Position numbers and translations under genes: made by a program. Of a DNA stretch of 64,000 nucleotides, positions 11,191 to 21,871 are shown piece by piece. The notes under the pieces are model-generated. The model saw only the letters and a list, made by a program, of their open reading frames with translations. It was not told where the DNA came from and ran no database searches. Every line of letters begins with the position of its first letter. The stretch's first letter is position 1. The DNA lies in assembly GCA_027493615.1 (NCBI GenBank), contig JAOSKK010000036.1, forward strand, positions 248,001-312,000. The letters are read 5' to 3'. This DNA is from Verrucomicrobiota bacterium (GTDB lineage Bacteria > Verrucomicrobiota > Verrucomicrobiia > Limisphaerales > J093).

Positions 11191-11207
11191 CTCCTATTTG
11201 TCAAATG

Positions 11208-12185
11208 TCAATGTTTGACCCCATTGCGCGTCTCGACGGTGGCCACGACGGCGCGGTGGTCCGAGGGATAGGGTTGGACCACAAGGTCGGCGGCGTTCGC
11301 CGCTTCGCCCACGACGTGGCAGGCCCGCACCTTCACGTTCAAGGCGCTCACGAAGACAAAGTCGATCCGGTCGTGCCGGTCGGCGGGATCGTCCGGGCTC
11401 GTGATGGGCGTCCAGGTCCAGCCGGGCCGGGCCACCTCGTCGGGGAAGACAGAGCGGAAGGCATCGATCATGCCGGCCCGCGTCACCGCCAGCGTGCTCG
11501 GGTATTCCACCGGCAGCGGGCACCGACCGGCGGCGGCGGCGCGCGGGGTCCAGTCCTGAAACGACGGTTCGTTGAAGTCGCCCGTGAGGAACACGGGCAG
11601 GCCGGTGGCCAGCGCGGGCCGCAGTTCGGCGAGCAGGCGGTCCACCTGCCCGCCCCGCGCCGCGCGCGCGGCCCGGACAGCTTCTTCCGCGGTCTCGAGG
11701 AAGGGCGCTTCGCCATACGGGATGCGCAGCAGTTGGTACGGCTGGTACGGCGCGGCCGCGAAGTGCGCGTTGAACAGCCACACCTCCTGCCCGGATGGCA
11801 TCCGGATCTTCGCTCCCCACCGGGCCGGCGAGTTCGTCACGATGGGGTGCCGGCTCAGGACGCCGGTGCGACCGCCTTGAGCCAGGTAATGCCATCCGAG
11901 CCTCTCGGCCAATTCGCGTCCGTGGTCCGGTCGTGGCGCGCCGGGTGCCGGCTCATAACCGTGGGTTTCCTGCAAGCCGACGAGATCCGCCTGGGCCGCA
12001 CGGATGACGGCGAGGGTCCGGGAGAGCGGCTGCTTCCCGGCGTCGCCCCCGTGCCAGAGATTGAACGTCATGAGGCGCAGCGTCTCGGTCGCGCGGGCCG
12101 GCCAGACGACCGCGAGACCGAGCAGCACGAAGAGGCTCGGGAGGATGCCCCGGAGGATGCAGCGGGGAGGGAGGGAGGCTTTCAC
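11208..12185 (-). CDS. Exported endonuclease/exonuclease/phosphatase family protein
   Basis: A protein of about 325 residues with a signal peptide (LRGILPSLFVLLGLAVVWPA) and the full EEP motif set in order: LMTFNLWHGG, LQETHGY, FNAHFA, LTGDFNEPS, RIDFVFVSA and SDHRAVVATV. These are the metal-binding and catalytic residues of the DNase I/sphingomyelinase/phosphodiesterase superfamily. The substrate is probably extracellular nucleic acid or a phosphoester; the sequence does not say which. The open frame continues upstream to 12431 over the next gene, but the GTG at 12185 puts the signal peptide at the start. It lies 88 bases downstream of the dihaem protein gene and could be co-transcribed. Confidence 0.85.
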   Translation of the reverse strand: MKASLPPRCILRGILPSLFVLLGLAVVWPARATETLRLMTFNLWHGGDAGKQPLSRTLAVIRAAQADLVGLQETHGYEPAPGAPRPDHGRELAERLGWHYLAQGGRTGVLSRHPIVTNSPARWGAKIRMPSGQEVWLFNAHFAAAPYQPYQLLRIPYGEAPFLETAEEAVRAARAARGGQVDRLLAELRPALATGLPVFLTGDFNEPSFQDWTPRAAAAGRCPLPVEYPSTLAVTRAGMIDAFRSVFPDEVARPGWTWTPITSPDDPADRHDRIDFVFVSALNVKVRACHVVGEAANAADLVVQPYPSDHRAVVATVETRNGVKH

Positions 12186-12273
12186 GGGGTGGAACGGGGC
12201 TGAGGCGGCGTCACGCGCTTCGTGGAGTGCGGCTATGCCCAAGGGTGGGGACTGGTTCAAGGCGATTCCCCCG

Positions 12274-14699
12274 TCACTGCAGCGCCGGCGGCGGAACGGA
12301 CTCACCGCGGCGTTGCGCAAGCAGGTGCGCAGCTTCGTCTGTTCCGTAGAAAGGCACCTGGGCATCGAGCCAGAGGTAGAAGACGCGCAGCACAGACTCG
12401 GGCAGCCGCACAAACCGGCCGTGCGTTTCACCGGCCAGGAGGGCCGCCAGAGGACTCGCGTCGGCCCCGAGCTCGCCCGGCCGGGTCACCGCATCGTACG
12501 ACGGCCACTTCAGGTAAGGGCGCAGGTTGACATAGGCCCGGCTGAACGGGCCTTCCTCTTCCCCTGTCAAGACCAGCGAGCTCTTGTCGGGTCCCGACGT
12601 GCCGTCGTGGCACCGCACGCAGTGGGCGTCGAGCAAGGGCTGGATCAGTCGGGGAAAACCAAATGGCTTGGTGCCTTCCGGACCGGGCTCAAGGTGGGAC
12701 GGAGGCCGCCGGGCCGCGAGCACGGGGCGGGGGGGTGGCGCGGCGCTGGGCGGTTCGTGACAACCCACGCAACTGCGGCGTTCGCCGGGCTGGAGATAGA
12801 CGACGCTGCGCATGCCCTGGACTGCCCGGCCCGCGGCATCGACCGCCTGGAAGTAGAGCGGCTTGCGTGCGGGGGCCAGGAAATGGGCCGAGCCATCCGG
12901 CTCCACCGGCACCGTGCCCAGCAGCATGCGGGCGTTGGACTGTTCCGGGTGCCCGATCCGGGGATCGTCGGCGCGGTCCGAACGCGACTTGGGGAGAAGC
13001 TGGAACACGCGGAGCGACCGGACCGGCCGGTCCTGTGGCAGCGGCAGGACACTCCGATTCACGTCGGCCAGGAGGAACGCACCCTGTTCGCCCGGTTTGG
13101 ACTCGACGGGGCCGAGCCGCACGGGAGGTTGCGGCCGCGGTGTCAGCGGAATGGGATAGACCGCGGAGATGCCTTCCCGGCGATAGAGCAGTTCCAGGTT
13201 TCCGAACCGGTCGAAGTAATACAGTCCTGTTTCGGAGTCTTGATGGTGAGTGGTGTAGCCGCCCGGAAGCGGATCGTGGCTGAAGGCCACCAGGTAATGC
13301 CGCTCGGACAGCGGCCAGGGACTGTAGTAGAAGCTCCTGGGCCAGCCGTCGGCCTCGGCGAAATGGAGTTCCGGCGTCAACACCTCGATCGCCTCCGGAC
13401 GATCTTCGCCGGAGATGGGGTCATAGGCCCGGCGCGAGGGATCGAGCAGGACGAGGGCGCCGCCGACGTTGGCGTGGTGTCCGCCGGCCACGAACACGAC
13501 CTTGGAGGAGTCGGGAACCGCCCGCGCCTGGTAGCAAGCCCAGGGCCGCACGGTGTAGTTGCCGAACAGCACGGCCGGGTTCGAGCCGTCCAGGTTGCAG
13601 GTCCAGAGGCTGTGGAACTTCGCGGCGTTCCGATCCACGTAGTCCCAACGCGTGTAAAGGAGGCGCCCGTCGTGAAGCAGGCTGGGATGCCACTCGTGGG
13701 TCTCGTGGAAGGAGAGGGTCCGCGGCGGGGCACCCTCCCCGTCCAAGCGATGCAAGGTACAAACGACCTCGGGACTGCCTCCGCCGCAACGGAGTTTCGA
13801 GCCCCGCCGGGTCGACATGAAGGCCACTCCCCCGTCTGGTAGCGGGCAGGGGTCGAAATCATCGTGCGGGCCGTCGGTGAGTTGGCGCAGACGAGAGCCA
13901 TCGGCCGCCATGGCGAAGAGGTGAAAGGTGTTGAATTTTCTGCCTGCCGCTGCCGGAGCCACCCCCGTAGCCAGGGAGTGTGAAGGGGTCCGCTCCCGAC
14001 GGGTCCGCGAAGGCGAAGTACACCGTGGCCGCGTCGGCGGAGAGGGCGAGGGTGACGTAATGCCCCGAGGGGGAGCTGGCCGCCGGTCAGATCGCGCGTC
14101 TGGAGGCTTCGGCCCGGCTGTTCCAGAACGAAGACACCGCCCCCGGCAACGGCGTGGGGAAGCGCGGATTCTTGTAGCCGCTGGTCGGGTCGTTGCCAAA
14201 GGCGTAGTACCAGCCGAGGTACTCGTAGAGCATGTAACCCACCGCGCGCCGACGTTCCATGAAGAGAATCGGGCGCCCGGCAAGGAGCGGGTTGCTGAGG
14301 GCACACTCCCGCGTGAAAGCACGGACCGCGAAGTAGAGCTCCAACGCCGCCGCTTCGTCCCCGGTGGGAGCGCACGGAACCGTCCATCCAAACGGTCCAG
14401 CTCCCTCGTCGCAGCATCCCCGCGGGCGCGTGACCACTCTCGCGCTGGTCGCGCAGCAGTTGACGGCAGCGATCCAGAGCCGCCTCGATGGCCGCTGGAG
14501 CGTGGGCCACCCGTCCTGCTCTTTGTTCCTGTCGCAGCCAGTCCGCCCTCACCAAGCGACGCAGATCCGGGTCGATGTCCGCCAGCGGGTCGGCCCGCAT
14601 TGCGCCGGCCAGACCGAGGAGAAGGGCGCCGAGAATTCCCGGCAACCAGCCAGCTTCGGGCGGAAGGCCTTTCCCTGTGAAGAAGTGTCGCCGACGCAT
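12274..14699 (-). CDS. HzsA-like exported dihaem protein
   Basis: About 800 residues when joined. Begins MRRRHFFTGKGLPPEAGWL with a signal/anchor helix (LGALLLGLAGAM), then a helical region, PD40-type beta-propeller repeats (FNTFHLFAMAADGSRLRQL; GGVAFMSTRRG; GRLLYTRWDYVDRN) and a C-terminal region with two c-type haem sites, CVGCH and CVRCH. The architecture matches the hydrazine-synthase alpha-subunit-related proteins found widely in Planctomycetota and Verrucomicrobiota, most of which have no role in anammox. A function in periplasmic electron transfer or oxidation is plausible but unproven. The N-terminal third is frame-broken around 14400, 14090 and 13930; the last 560 residues are intact. 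Confidence 0.75.
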
Positions 14700-15183
14700 G
14701 CGCGGTTGTCTCCGGGTTCGGCGGCGCGAGCCGTTTGCTCCGCGGCTGCCGCGGCTGCTCGCGCGTCCTGGCCCAAGTGCCGTGCGAGCATGGAGGTGCC
14801 GCGTGGGGCGGTCAAGCCGAGGCCCGATCCATGTCACCGTTCAGTTCAGCGATTCTGCCCCGGAAATCAGCGAGGCGCGGAGGGGGCGCGGGCGATCCGG
14901 GGAACGAACGGCTGGATGCCGGAAGCTGGCATTCGACACAGCAACACCCTGCTTCCTAAGGTGGGCCAGCCTACCGAGGCTGGAGATCGATCTGCTCGCC
15001 GCCGGGCCGCAACACCTCAGGTGTGAACATCGACCCGTCGGTGGTCACTTTCCTGAACCCCCTTCCCCGTTGCCAAGCCCGGGCATCGCCGCCAAAGTCG
15101 TTGCCGCTGTGGCGGACTGGGAACAAGCGTTGAGGACCGCAACGGAGAAGCCGGCCTGGCGCCGGCAGGACGCCAACCTGCGC
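14700..15183. other. Divergent intergenic region
   Basis: Sits between the divergently oriented dihaem-protein gene and ktrB and probably contains both promoters. No RNA gene or strong hairpin is evident. The KtrB frame is open here back to 14488, and its residues from about 15070 onward look coding-like, so part of this stretch may be the true ktrB N-terminus. Confidence 0.35.
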
Positions 15184-16524
15184 ATGGTGCCGTTGGGCTT
15201 TGGCAGCATCATTCTCGTCGGCACCCTCTGTCTCCTTCTTTCCTGGACACACCAGCCCGGCCACAGCGTTGGGCTGCTCGACGCCTTCTTCCTGGCCACT
15301 TCGGCCACCTGCGTGACGGGGCTGACGCCGGTGAACGTGGGCGAGACATTCAACCTCTTCGGCCAGGGCGTCCTGATGGTGCTGATCCAGTTGGGCGGCC
15401 TGGGCATCTTCACCGCCAGCCTGCTGCTCATCGTCCTGGCCGGCAACCGGCTGTCGCTGGCCGAGGAACAGACCATCAAGGCCACCGTGGGGCGCCTCCG
15501 CGAGGCGCGCCCCGCGGATGTCCTGCTCCAGGCGTGTGCCTTTGTGTTCATCGCCGAGCTGGCGGGAGCCGTGGCGCTGGCACCGGTTCTGCAGCAGGCC
15601 GCGCGGCCTGAGGAGACCTGGGAACCTCTCTGGCACGCGTGGTTTCACGCCGTGAGCGCCTTCTGCAACGCCGGGCTCTCCGTGGTGCCGGAAGGACTCG
15701 CACGCTGGCGGCACCGGTGGGAAGTGCTGGCCATCGTGAACGTGCTGGTCATCACGGGCGGGATCGGCCTGCTGACCCTGATCAATCTCCGTTACTATGC
15801 CTTCTGGCGGAGGGATCCGCGGACGCGCGGTCGACTCACGCTGCAGACCCGTCTGTGCCTTTACACCTCAGCCCTGTTGATCGCCTTCGGGGCCGCGGCC
15901 ACGCTGGTGTTCGAGCTGGGGCACACGCTGGAAGCCGCCTCCCCGGCCGAGCGGGTTTCCTGGGCCGTCTTCCACTCGGTCATGACCCGGACCGCCGGCT
16001 TCAACGTCGTGGACACGGGTGCCATGAACCCTCCAACCTTGCTCATCACGCTGGCCCTGATGTTCATCGGCGGCTGTCCCGGTTCCATGGCCGGCGGCAT
16101 CAAGACCGTCACGTTCGTGGTGCTCCTCCTCACCGCCTGGTCTGCCCTGCGACGGCGCGACGAGATCCAGTTCTGGGGCTGCCGCCTGCCGGCCAAGGTG
16201 TCCTACACCGCCACGATGATCTTCCTGCTCGCGTTGGGGATGTTGCTGGCCGGTGTGGGCCTGCTGATGTTGACGGAGGCCGGCGGGCCGGCGGTCATGA
16301 CCCCCTCCTCCTGGCTCGGGGTCGTGTTCGAAGCGGTGTCCGCCTTTGGCACCGTGGGCCTGAGCATGGGGGTCACCCCGTTTTTGACGTCCGCCGGCAA
16401 GCTCGTTATCGTCGTCCTCATGTTCGTCGGTCGCATCGGCCCCCTCATGCTGGCTGTCTACCTCGCCCGACCGGCCAATCCATGGCCGGTCAAGTACCCT
16501 CGGGAAGAAGTGACCCTCGGCTGA
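15184..16524 (+). CDS. ktrB: KtrB/TrkH-family potassium channel subunit
   Basis: The membrane pore of a K+ uptake system (about 446 residues). The four pore-loop filters of the SKT superfamily are visible in order: TSATCVTGLTP, VSAFCNAGLS, MTRTAGFNVV and VSAFGTVGLS, each followed by a membrane helix. The Gly-rich loop FIGGCPGSMAGGIKT before the third repeat is typical of KtrB. ktrA follows 26 bases later on the same strand, the usual pairing. The ATG at 15184 falls right before the first helix. The frame stays open upstream, and a TTG at 15070 would add a 38-residue cytoplasmic tail, so the start is uncertain. Confidence 0.9.
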   Translation: MVPLGFGSIILVGTLCLLLSWTHQPGHSVGLLDAFFLATSATCVTGLTPVNVGETFNLFGQGVLMVLIQLGGLGIFTASLLLIVLAGNRLSLAEEQTIKATVGRLREARPADVLLQACAFVFIAELAGAVALAPVLQQAARPEETWEPLWHAWFHAVSAFCNAGLSVVPEGLARWRHRWEVLAIVNVLVITGGIGLLTLINLRYYAFWRRDPRTRGRLTLQTRLCLYTSALLIAFGAAATLVFELGHTLEAASPAERVSWAVFHSVMTRTAGFNVVDTGAMNPPTLLITLALMFIGGCPGSMAGGIKTVTFVVLLLTAWSALRRRDEIQFWGCRLPAKVSYTATMIFLLALGMLLAGVGLLMLTEAGGPAVMTPSSWLGVVFEAVSAFGTVGLSMGVTPFLTSAGKLVIVVLMFVGRIGPLMLAVYLARPANPWPVKYPREEVTLG

Positions 16525-16550
16525 CCGGAGTCACGCGCCGTTCTCCTTCC

Positions 16551-17228
16551 ATGCCGCAACGCATCATCATCCTGGGTGCCGGCCGCTTTGGCAGTCACCT
16601 GGCCGGCCGGCTCTCCGAGTTTGGCTGCGACGTCCTCCTCGCCGACAACAACCCCGGCCGTGTCGAAGACCTCAACCACGAAGGCTTCCGCGCCGTCGAG
16701 TTGGATGCCGAGGACGAGAGCGCGCTCCGCGAGGCGGGCGTACAGGACGCGGATGCCGTCGTCGTCTGCATCGGCGAGAACATGCAGGGCAGCATCCTGA
16801 CCACCCTGCTGCTGAAGGAGCTGAAAGTGAAACGCGTCGTGTGCCGTGCGATCGACGCCCGTCACGCCACCGTGCTGGAGAAGCTGGGGGCCGATCTCGT
16901 GGTGCTGCCCACCCGCGACATGGCCTACCGCCTCGCCGAGCGGCTGCGCGACAACGTCGGCAGCGACCGCCTGCCGCTGGTCGGCGACTACCAGATTGCC
17001 CACGTCCGCCTGGGCCCGCCCCTGCACGGCCAGACCCTCGCCGAGGCGCGCCTCCGCGAGAAGTACCACATCAACGTCGTCCTCCTCAGCCGCCCCGGCC
17101 CGAAAGGCCGTCCGCAACCCTTCGGGCCGACCCCCGACCTCCGTCTCGCCCTGCACGACGTCCTGACCGTCTCCGGTTTGCGCGAGGACATCAACCGCTT
17201 CGAGCAGGCCTGCGCGCTGCCCGACTAA
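16551..17228 (+). CDS. ktrA: KtrA/TrkA-type RCK regulatory subunit
   Basis: A 225-residue cytoplasmic gating subunit. The N-terminal RCK (TrkA-N) Rossmann domain has GAGRFGSHLAG, an acidic residue at the end of the second strand (LLADNN) and the VVCIGEN loop. It binds nucleotides such as ATP/ADP or NAD(H). The C-terminal TrkA-C domain starts at about 140 (IAHVRLGPPLHGQTLAEA) and ends VLTVSGLREDINRFE. Together with KtrB it forms an RCK ring-gated K+ transporter. The ATG at 16551 gives a normal family length. Antisense frames over this gene are GC-driven shadows. Confidence 0.93.
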   Translation: MPQRIIILGAGRFGSHLAGRLSEFGCDVLLADNNPGRVEDLNHEGFRAVELDAEDESALREAGVQDADAVVVCIGENMQGSILTTLLLKELKVKRVVCRAIDARHATVLEKLGADLVVLPTRDMAYRLAERLRDNVGSDRLPLVGDYQIAHVRLGPPLHGQTLAEARLREKYHINVVLLSRPGPKGRPQPFGPTPDLRLALHDVLTVSGLREDINRFEQACALPD

Positions 17229-17243
17229 CCCGCCGCCCCGTTC

Positions 17244-18533
17244 ATGAGTTTCTGTCTGCTCACCACCGGCGATCCCCGCAGGATTGGCTTCATCTCGACC
17301 CGTTTTCACGGCACGGACGGCGTGACCCTGGAAGCCTTCAAATGGGCCGAACTGCTCGAGGGGATGGGCCATCGGTGCTTCTGGCTGGCGGGCCTGCTCG
17401 AGACGCCGGACGACGTCAGCCACCTCGAGCCCCTGGCCTTCTTCCGCCATCCCGAGGTGGATCGCCTCCACCAACAGCTCTTCGGTGTCAGCCGCCGCAC
17501 CCGGGCGCTCACCCATGCCATCCAGGATCAGAAGGCCCGGCTCAAGGAAGCCCTCTACCAGTTCATCCAACGCTTCGACCTCGAGGTGCTCATCCCCCAG
17601 AATGTGCTCGCCATCCCCGTGCACATCCCTCTCGGCCTCGCCCTTACCGAGGTTCTCGCCGAAACCGGGCTGCCGGCCATCGCCCACCACCACGATTTCG
17701 CCTGGGAACGCGAGCGTTTCACCCTCAACGGCGTCAACGACTACCTGCGCTCCGCCTTCCCGCCCGCCTTGCCCCACATCGAGCACGTCGTCATCAACTC
17801 GATGGCCCAGAAGGAGCTCGCCCGCCGCTGCGGCCTTCCGTCGGTCGTCATCCCCAACGTCCTCGATTTCGAGACCCCGCCCCCGGGCGTGGATGAGTAC
17901 AACGCCGATGTGCGTCGCGAGCTCGGCCTGGCCGAGGACGACTGGTTCATCCTCCAGCCCACCCGGGTCATCGCCCGCAAGGGCATCGAGCACGCCATCG
18001 AACTCGTGCGCCGCCTCAACGATCCCCGCGCCAAACTCGTCATCTCCCACCCCGCCGGCGATGAAGGCAGCGATTACATGAAGCTCCTGCGCGAACGGAT
18101 CGAGGACGCGCGCGTCGATGTCCGTTTCGTGGATGACCGCGTCGGGGAGGAGCGCCGCCGCAACGCCGCCGGCCAGAAGGTCTACACCCTGGAAGACCTC
18201 TACCCCCACGCCGACCTCGTCACCTACCCCAGCCATTACGAGGGCTTCGGTAACGCCTTCCTCGAGGCCATCTACTTCCGCAAGCCGGTTGTCGTGAACA
18301 CCTACGCCGTCTACGCCCGCGACATCGCCCCCCTCGGCTTCCGGACCATCGAGATGAGCCAGCTCGTCAGCAACCAGGTCGTCGAGCAAACCCGCGAGCT
18401 CCTGCGCGACCGCGCGCTCCGGGCCGCCTGGGCCGAAACCAACTTCCAGCTCGGCACCAAGTTCTTCTCCTACGCCGTCGCCCGCCGCAAACTCGCCGCC
18501 CGCCTCGCGAACCTCTTCGGCGAAAGCATCTGA
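17244..18533 (+). CDS. Glycosyltransferase family 4, possibly compatible-solute synthesis
   Basis: A GT-B retaining glycosyltransferase of 429 residues: N-terminal IGFISTRFHGTDGVTLEAFK, AHHHDFAWERERF in the acceptor half, and a donor half with QPTRVIARKGIEHAIELVRR and SHYEGFGNAFLEAIYFRKPV, where the E-x7-E pair coordinates the nucleotide sugar. The TDGVTLE and HHHDFxWERER segments recall mannosylglucosylglycerate synthases, which make an osmolyte. Its position 15 bases after the Ktr potassium system fits an osmotic-stress unit. I hold the substrate assignment only loosely; the GT4 fold is clear. Confidence 0.8.
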   Translation: MSFCLLTTGDPRRIGFISTRFHGTDGVTLEAFKWAELLEGMGHRCFWLAGLLETPDDVSHLEPLAFFRHPEVDRLHQQLFGVSRRTRALTHAIQDQKARLKEALYQFIQRFDLEVLIPQNVLAIPVHIPLGLALTEVLAETGLPAIAHHHDFAWERERFTLNGVNDYLRSAFPPALPHIEHVVINSMAQKELARRCGLPSVVIPNVLDFETPPPGVDEYNADVRRELGLAEDDWFILQPTRVIARKGIEHAIELVRRLNDPRAKLVISHPAGDEGSDYMKLLRERIEDARVDVRFVDDRVGEERRRNAAGQKVYTLEDLYPHADLVTYPSHYEGFGNAFLEAIYFRKPVVVNTYAVYARDIAPLGFRTIEMSQLVSNQVVEQTRELLRDRALRAAWAETNFQLGTKFFSYAVARRKLAARLANLFGESI

Positions 18534-18737
18534 GTTCTCCCGCTCCTGCGTCGCGAACAAGCCGTGCGACAGGCATCAACCCGCCGGCCTGCTCCCCCCG
18601 AGCGCCGCTGGAACCCGGCGCGCGGCACGCGCGGCGCCGTCCCCCCGAGATCGGTGACCTCCGTACCGTCTGACAGGCCAGCTACGGTGTGGGCCCGATT
18701 GGCCACCTTGTACTCTGGAGCTTTCCCTGAACCGCCC

Positions 18738-18930
18738 GACCCGTCACTTCCCCCATCCCCGATGTTCGTAATCGGTGGAGGGACTCTTCGTTTCAGATTC
18801 TCCGCCGATTACGAACATCAGGGATTGGGCTGAGGGAGGTGCTCCCTGAACCTGTGGTGCGGGCTTCCAGCCTGCACCCTCCGTGGTTCATGGCCCGCGA
18901 GCAGGTCCGGCAGGAACAGGACGCTTCCCT
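18738..18930. repeat. 190-bp palindrome-headed repeat, copy 1
   Basis: Begins GACCCGTCACTTCCCCCATC and ends GGAACAGGACGCTTCCCT. The head is a long hairpin: left arm 18752-18780 (CCCATCCCCGATGTTCGTAA and nine more bases) pairs almost perfectly with 18800-18829, with a 19-nt loop. The tail holds a short GCGGGCTTCCAGCCTGC palindrome. A second copy in the same orientation lies at 51223-51414. It fills the intergenic space between the GT4 gene and purB. It could be a non-autonomous mobile repeat or a structured RNA; no coding frame is shared between the copies. Confidence 0.85.
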
Positions 18931-18980
18931 CGCCGCCGGTCCCCCTCGACCTCCTTTCCCAACCCCGTTACGCTCCCGCC

Positions 18981-20333
<1,353 letters not shown>

Positions 20334-20427
20334 GCCCATCGCCGGCCGCATGCCGTGTGGACCTCACCGGGGGAGGCACCACAGAGACGCGAAAGACACA
20401 GAGGGCGGGGAAGGGTCCACTCGCAGT

Positions 20428-20883
20428 TTAGTGCCGGTGACCCTCTTGTGGCACCATCCCCTCGGTGGGACCGGCGCCGTGCTTGATCACGCAGCAGTAG
20501 GCGTCCGTGCTGCCGCATTGCTTGCAGGTGTGCTTCACCACGTTCTTTGCCTGCTTGCCCACGCCTTTGGTCACGATCCTCGTGTCGCAGCCAGGGCACT
20601 CGTGGCGCTGGACCGCTTTCGTCTCCGTGGGATTCGCCGCCTTACCGGTCTTTTGCACGACCGTGATCCAGGTGTCCTTGCACTTCGGGCAGGACATGAC
20701 GATCGTGTCGCCTGCCTCGACCTTCTCCACGTCGACGACGGTGTTGAGGCGTTGGAGCTTCAGCAGGCGCTCCGCGCCTTTCTCTTGCGCCAGGGTACCG
20801 ATGGGGAGGAAGGCCAGGACGGCCACAGCCGCCATCAGTGTCACGCGCGTCAGGTAGTGTCCCAAGGGATCGATGGTCTTCAT
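20428..20883 (-). CDS. Exported zinc-ribbon-like protein
   Basis: 151 residues. The N-terminal hydrophobic segment (VTLMAAVAVLAFLPIGTLAQ) looks like a signal peptide. The mature part has four Cys pairs (CPKC, CPGC, CKQC and YCC), the pattern of two metal-binding ribbons, and ends in a His-containing tail (EGHRH). Metal binding outside the cytoplasm is likely; the function is unknown. It lies convergent to purB and divergent from the metal-sensing sigma operon at 21041, so a link to metal handling is possible but only contextual. Confidence 0.7.
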   Translation of the reverse strand: MKTIDPLGHYLTRVTLMAAVAVLAFLPIGTLAQEKGAERLLKLQRLNTVVDVEKVEAGDTIVMSCPKCKDTWITVVQKTGKAANPTETKAVQRHECPGCDTRIVTKGVGKQAKNVVKHTCKQCGSTDAYCCVIKHGAGPTEGMVPQEGHRH

Positions 20884-21040
20884 AGCGTATCGTTGTTCAG
20901 CTTCGGTTTCTGTTGACTGCGGCAGCCGTCGAGGCCGCCGTCTGAAGGGCCTACCCCGCCGGCGACGAAAACCCGCAGGAAAAGTGGGAGGAGTTTTTGC
21001 GCGTGGTTTGCGGCTGCCGGGTGTATAGGGAAGAGGCAAT

Positions 21041-21370
21041 ATGAGTATGACCGACGCATCCGAACCGGGCGACGCCGCGCTGCGCACCCTGCTGCGCGCC
21101 GCCCGGCCCGATCCGCCGCTGCCGCCCCGTTTTCAGGAGGGAGTCTGGCGGCGTATCGACGGCGCTTCAACCGCTCGCGAAGCCAGGACGGTGGCCGCTT
21201 GGTTGGACCGCGCTGTGGCGTCCCTGCTCCGTCCGCGTCTGGCCCTGACCGGGGTGGCGGTGATGCTTCTGCTGGGAACCACGATCGGGGTCGTGCAGGG
21301 CATGGACCTCGCCCAGGAGATGGCCAAGCAGCGATACCTCACCGCGGTGAGCCCGCTTGCCACCCGTTGA
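21041..21370 (+). CDS. CnrY-like membrane anti-sigma candidate
   Basis: 109 residues: a soluble N-terminal half with PLPPRFQEGVWRRID, a single membrane helix (LTGVAVMLLLGTTIGVV) and a short outer tail. The layout, a small cytoplasmic segment plus one helix, fits the anti-sigma partner of ECF factors. Its place as first gene of three (this gene, periplasmic sensor, sigma) copies the order of cnrYXH, the cobalt/nickel-sensing module. There is no strong sequence motif, so the role is inferred from context and topology. The next gene starts six bases after its stop. Confidence 0.6.
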   Translation: MSMTDASEPGDAALRTLLRAARPDPPLPPRFQEGVWRRIDGASTAREARTVAAWLDRAVASLLRPRLALTGVAVMLLLGTTIGVVQGMDLAQEMAKQRYLTAVSPLATR

Positions 21371-21376
21371 CCCGCG

Positions 21377-21871
21377 ATGCGCCGCTCCGTCCTCATCCTG
21401 TTGGTCATCGGGTTGGCAAGCGCGGCCCTCGTCGGGCTCTCCAGCGCCCTCGCCCGGCATCTCTGCGCCCGGCATCTGGTTCCTCCGGACGATGACCTTG
21501 CGTGGCTTCGCCGCGAGTTCGGGCTGAGCGCGAACGAGCTCGATCGGATTCGGCAGTTGCATGAGGGCTATTTGCCCCGGTGCCGTGAGCTGTGCGAACG
21601 CATCGCTGCCAGCCGGAAGGAGCTTCAGGCCGCGCTGGCAACCGGCACCGGCCTGACGTCCGTGGCTGAACGGAAGCTGCAGGAAGTGGGCGCCCTGCGC
21701 GCCGAGTGCCAGGTGCAGATGCTTCGCCACTTTCACGAGGTCAGCCAGGCCATGCCGCCCGACCAGGGCCGCCGTTACCTGGCGGAGATGCAGCGCCTGA
21801 CGCTGGGCTTCCACGAGCACTTCGGGGAGGCGATGTCCGGCGACCCGGGCCGAGCGCATGGACACCGTTGA
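21377..21871 (+). CDS. CnrX/Spy-like periplasmic metal sensor
   Basis: 164 residues with an N-terminal membrane anchor (VLILLVIGLASAALVGLSSA) and an all-helical periplasmic domain with the heavy-metal-resistance/Spy-like hairpin (WLRREFGLSANELDRIRQLH, CRELCERIAASRKEL, CQVQMLRHFHEVSQAM). Several His, Cys and acidic residues on these helices could bind metal. In CnrX-type systems this domain senses Ni/Co or Cu and frees the sigma factor. The stop overlaps the start of the sigma gene by 14 bases, supporting coupled expression. Confidence 0.75.
   Translation: MRRSVLILLVIGLASAALVGLSSALARHLCARHLVPPDDDLAWLRREFGLSANELDRIRQLHEGYLPRCRELCERIAASRKELQAALATGTGLTSVAERKLQEVGALRAECQVQMLRHFHEVSQAMPPDQGRRYLAEMQRLTLGFHEHFGEAMSGDPGRAHGHR

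Noticed and set aside
12004..13842. A 612-residue plus-strand frame over the dihaem-protein gene
   Set aside because: Composition is Arg/Gly/Pro-rich noise, while the minus strand shows haem motifs and propeller repeats.
12274..14699. Hydrazine synthase and an anammox lifestyle
   Set aside because: HzsA-related dihaem proteins are common in non-anammox bacteria; no hzsB/C or hydrazine dehydrogenase genes are present.
16458..18560. A 700-residue open frame on the minus strand opposite ktrA and the glycosyltransferase
   Set aside because: It is a GC-driven antisense shadow: acidic, repetitive composition, no motif, and the plus strand carries two clear enzymes.
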